This document shows positions 60,663-64,000 of a stretch of DNA of 64,000 nt, piece by piece. The stretch covers positions 1-64,000 of the forward strand of contig JAQFVV010011398.1 of NCBI GenBank assembly GCA_028023455.1, in the 5' to 3' direction. A program made the translations under genes and the position numbers. Within the stretch, counting starts at the first letter, position 1. Each line of letters starts with the position of its first letter. This DNA is from Epiperipatus broadwayi (taxonomy: Eukaryota; Onychophora; Udeonychophora; Euonychophora; Peripatidae). The notes below the pieces were generated by a model. That model saw only the letters and a list, made by a program, of their open reading frames with translations, was not told the origin of the DNA and made no database searches.

Positions 60663-61345
60663 CTATTTTTTGCCCCCGTCCATGCTCGTCTCTTTAATGC
60701 TGACTTCATTCTCTGGTTCTTGTGGGCCTTCATTTGCTGGAATGAGGTCTCTTTGCTCTTCACACTTATTTACATTTATTACACTATCTGTCTGCTCTTC
60801 TATGATCATAGGTTCATCAGATCTTTCTAACTTCCTTTCATTTTCCATATCTTTAATCTCTTTTTCCTTTTTACTAACTCCGGATATGCTTGTTTCCTTT
60901 TCAATGCTGTCTTCATTCAATGGTTCTTGTGGGCCTTCATTTGTTGGAATGAGGTCTCTTTGCTCTTCACACTTATTTACATTTATTACACTATCTGTCT
61001 GCTCTTCTATTATCATAGGTTCGTCAGATCTTTCTAACTTCCTTTCATTTTCCATATCTTTAGCCTCTTCCTTTTTACTAACTCAAAATATTCCAAAACT
61101 TTTATCATTTCAAAACATCTGAAAATATCCTTGTTAATTTCCTGATACTTCCCATCCCTTATCTTTTCTTCTTCCTGTCTCTTTTTTGATTCGTCATCTC
61201 TTCTTCTTGCTTCCTCCTCATAAATTTTCCTCATTTCTTCTCTATTCTGTCTAAGTATTTCAAGTAACTTTAAATTAAAGTCCATTGATCCTCCAAAAGC
61301 TTTAGATAAATTTACCTGCTCTATACTAACATTTTCTGTTTCCAT
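60663..61345 (-). pseudogene. Charged coiled-coil protein ORF, gag- or ORF1-like, one frameshift
   Basis: On the minus strand an ATG at 61343-61345 opens METENVSIEQVNLSKAFGG, followed by a coiled-coil rich in Glu, Arg and Lys (NREEMRKIYEEEARRRDD, KKRQEEEKI, about residues 35-70). At about 61045-61070 a frameshift joins it to a second frame (61055-60663) made of two tandem 69-residue units beginning MENERKLERSDEPM, with IIEEQTDSVINVNKCEEQR and PQEP. The units are exactly 207 bp apart and almost identical, so the duplication is recent. It has no zinc knuckle, protease or RT nearby. Gag-like N-terminal coiled coils look like this, but so do other proteins; I do not recognise a family. The serine-rich frame on the opposite strand is a mirror of it. 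Confidence 0.45.
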
Positions 61346-61503
61346 TTTCTTATTATTTATTTATTTTATTTATTACTAGCATTTGACTATTCCCCACCGG
61401 TATCTTGGTCCTATCACACTCTTCACTGCTCTCACCTACTCTACACTGCCCTATCTCTATATTTTCTATATTGCTGCACTTAACATATATATTACAATAA
61501 ACT

Positions 61504-61645
61504 ACTGCTAATGCGTATAATAAGCCACTGCTGTCTATGATATATATAATAGTTCTTTAATAAAATATTTACTGTTAACATGTATAACAGCCATTGCTGT
61601 CTATGATATATATAATAGTACTTTAATAAAATATTTACTGCTACT
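61504..61645. repeat. 66-bp tandem duplication
   Basis: Copies start TACTGCTAATGCGTATAA (61504) and TACTGTTAACATGTATAA (61570); both contain CTGCTGTCTATGATATA or TTGCTGTCTATGATATA and TTTAATAAAATATTTACTG. Confidence 0.8.
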
Positions 61646-61659
61646 TGCTTTCTCACTTA

Positions 61660-63770
61660 GCGACTGATTACTTTTTTTTTTGACATATATATAAAAAGAA
61701 ATATTTCACTAGATCCGAGTATTTTCGTTCCTTCTTAAATTATACACATATCCCTGCTTTCCTTAAATTTGTTATTGCACCTGCCGTGCATCCATCCATT
61801 CAACCCACATTATTTCAATCCATTTATTTTTCTCATTATTTTTATCAAAAATAAACTCGTATATATAGAATAATTAGCTAACTCGGGTAACGAATGCTAA
61901 AAGAAAATTTACATGCGTTATAAATCTGCTCAGGAATATGGGTTTTACATCGACGCCTCACATTGTTAGCGCCAAACGCTAAAAAAAATTATACTATGTA
62001 AGTCAGAAACATGTGATTCATTAACATAGTGCAGAATTCGACCACCACACAGAACGGCAGCACCATCTAGGTAGCGAAGCCACCCGTAGTACTGAGTTTG
62101 AACATAGTTTATCAGTTCCACAATACAATCTACGAAACAACGCATCTGATGCCACGTTAGTAAACATTTCTTTAGGCATGGTGATGAGGAAGATGCAAGA
62201 GAATCAAGAATTTTATTTTATAGTTAGCCAATCATAACATTAATCTTAAACATTTATCTTTACAGAATCGAGGAAATATTATATGGAATGGGTATCGAAT
62301 AAATAAATAAAGAAGTAACGGCAGACGTATAGTTTGATATTATTTATTGAAACATTTTAATAATAAATCATTTACTAATAATATTTGGTAAGATTTAAAT
62401 CTCAGTAGCGGTATTTTCCGATACTGTTATGTTTACAAAGAGAAATACAATTATTTGATGACGTAATCTAGCTACCTAAAGTTCTCCTAGGGCATGCCTT
62501 TAGGGATTTATATAGTAGCGGCGGACATATATTTATTTAATTAAAGATATTTACTAATAACTAGGGGCAAACATTTATTTGAGAGTGAATTATGTCACTA
62601 ATGCAGGGACGGAGTTATACATAGAATTATAAAGTTAATAAAATAAACATGTGGTACGTCTAGAAAGGCGATAGGAAGTGGCAGTATATTGAAACTGCAA
62701 AGCCGTGAATGAGTTTAGAACAACGGGCTGGCGTTTGCCATAGGCCCAAAGAGGTAAGGTATCACATAAGCATAACCAGGGGCAAGTGCTTCGTGCCACT
62801 ATTGCCTGCTGGCTGCGTGACTTTCGTTAAGCCCTACGGGAGCATTTATTATGTCTGCTTGTGTAGGGCGACTGGGATTAATTTCAATCCTAAAGAATCC
62901 GAAGTATTCAAGGCTTGTAATGGGTCATCGCATCTCTAAAATGTAACACATGTATAATGTACAGACGATTCTGTTAAGATTTAAATATATTTTATAACTC
63001 AGCCCTACATTATCAACATTTAATAAAGAACGTTTGCGACTCTCAAAGAAATGTGATTTATGGAATTATTAATTAAAATTTAATAAAATATAAAACAATA
63101 TGTAAAGTGGGTATTATAACTAATAGGTCAGCCATTTGCTAAGCAGTAGATACTTGCATTACAATAAATGAAGCATTGAATGCGTGTCGATTTATACGAA
63201 AATATTAAGTAATTTATGGAGGTAAATATTAATGAAGATTTGACACGCATCCACTGTTTCAAGCAATCATAGATTTATACTTAGAAAATTATGAGCATGC
63301 TATAATTATATAATAAAATGTAGATTTTAGAAATACGTACACAAGAAAGATAGAGTTAGGCAAGCTAGATTATTAGAGAAATTTACAGGAGGAATTAATA
63401 ACTAAATTTATAGTTTTACAAATGAGAATTTTACAGTTTATAAGTTATATAAAGAATGAGCTATAGCGTGATATTAGTAGAGTACTCTAGAGCTTGGGCA
63501 TTACAGGTACCTGCTTTATGAGAAGTTTTCCGATTCAGTGGTCAGTAGCAAATTGTTCATGATTCTAGCATTAGCAGTTCTTTCCAGTATTTAGGTGATT
63601 TAGTTATTTGAATAGCGGCAGCAGCTTTCTAATTGTTCGGAGCAGCAGATCTTCTTTGGTTGATTTTATGGAGGGCACGGGCGTAGGTTCTCGGCAGACA
63701 ATCGACCATCTCCGGGGAGAATAGTCTTTGGCGCTTTCTACTCACGCATACTGTGGCATGTAAAACAATA
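61660..63770. other. Less AT-rich region, unassigned
   Basis: Several patches (61920-62110, 62640-62900, 63500-63750) are richer in G, C and CG than most of the window. An open frame at 62709-62939 has no family signature. The patches may belong to an unrecognised transposon or to promoter and exon DNA of a gene beyond the window. I cannot decide from sequence alone. Confidence 0.35.
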
Positions 63771-63840
63771 GATATCTTTGGAGACTCAACTGATTGAGAG
63801 CAAAGCTAAAGTTCAACTGAAAGTCCTTAGAAAATTCAAA

Positions 63841-63972
63841 ATGGCCTCCCTTCCTGAGCTTATCTTTTTAACTTTTGTTATATTTATTTTTGGATTCAAT
63901 CATTGCCCTGAGGATAATCAATACATTCTTATACGTTTAATTTACATAGAAAGCTGCATTTCTATTGTTTAG
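63841..63972 (+). CDS. Short ORF with hydrophobic N-terminus, possible first exon
   Basis: ATG in a favourable context (AAAATGGCC: A at -3, G at +4) opens MASLPELIFLTFVIFIFGF followed by NHCPEDNQ and a stop after 43 codons. The first 19 residues could be a signal peptide or membrane anchor. It lies just downstream of a GC-richer stretch that could hold a promoter. If spliced, a donor such as GAG-GATAAT would be unusual (no GT), so a real exon is uncertain. Chance ORF is the main alternative. Confidence 0.22.
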   Translation: MASLPELIFLTFVIFIFGFNHCPEDNQYILIRLIYIESCISIV

Positions 63973-64000
63973 ATTTTATTTTTACATTTACAATTTTGTA

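Noticed and set aside
60610-61122. Serine- and leucine-rich plus-strand open frame
   Set aside because: Antisense to the charged coiled-coil frame on the minus strand, whose Glu/Lys codons explain it; the minus strand has the better start and composition.
62709-62939. 76-codon open frame in the less AT-rich region
   Set aside because: No family signature and no supporting splice or promoter signals; left as part of the unassigned region.

Overview
This is a strongly AT-rich, gene-poor, repeat-packed stretch of an animal (invertebrate) nuclear genome. It carries arrays of C2H2 zinc fingers on long uninterrupted exons, Penelope-like, RTE-type and other LINE retroelements, a non-autonomous hAT element, long simple repeats and a 500-N scaffold gap. 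A lophotrochozoan such as a cephalopod would fit the expanded zinc-finger family and the style of its decayed 5' exon, but nothing here proves the taxon; other repeat-rich invertebrates remain possible.

Layout. 1-1055: right part of a long-terminal-repeat-like element. 1077-1720: two short repeats, each with a hammerhead-ribozyme fold. 5434-7700: tandem array of about 440-bp units that carry hammerhead cores, ending in an inverted unit. 9786-10420: Penelope-like (PLE) GIY-YIG endonuclease fragment. 11106-15015: zinc-finger gene block 1. 17575-18090: RTE remnant. 18546-26522: a large direct repeat split by the gap, most simply two unmerged haplotypes, one of which has a LINE insertion. 26930-27803: hAT element with a perfect 8-bp target duplication. 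36097-36640: fold-back repeat with a second hammerhead family. 38390-41948: decayed LINE. 42767-49674: zinc-finger block 2, a paralogue of block 1, interrupted by a 2191-bp solo LTR and now a pseudogene. 51377-53690 and 56280-58126: PLE remnants with inverted termini and hammerhead-like ends. 54150-54558: minisatellites. 59440-60505: RTE remnant. 60663-61345: gag- or ORF1-like coiled-coil ORF on the minus strand. 61660-64000: less AT-rich DNA with two unassigned short ORFs.

The only host-type gene that might still be translated is the zinc-finger ORF at 12890-14281 (13 complete fingers), a putative DNA-binding protein. Almost everything else is mobile DNA. The main biological theme is that at least five sequence families in 64 kb contain a hammerhead-type core (CUGANGA, stem II, GAAA). 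Two copies look complete: 1650-1710 and 36416-36474. They sit in or near Penelope-like elements and in a satellite-like array, as expected for retroelements or retrozyme-like circular RNAs whose transcripts self-cleave. No activity can be shown from sequence alone.
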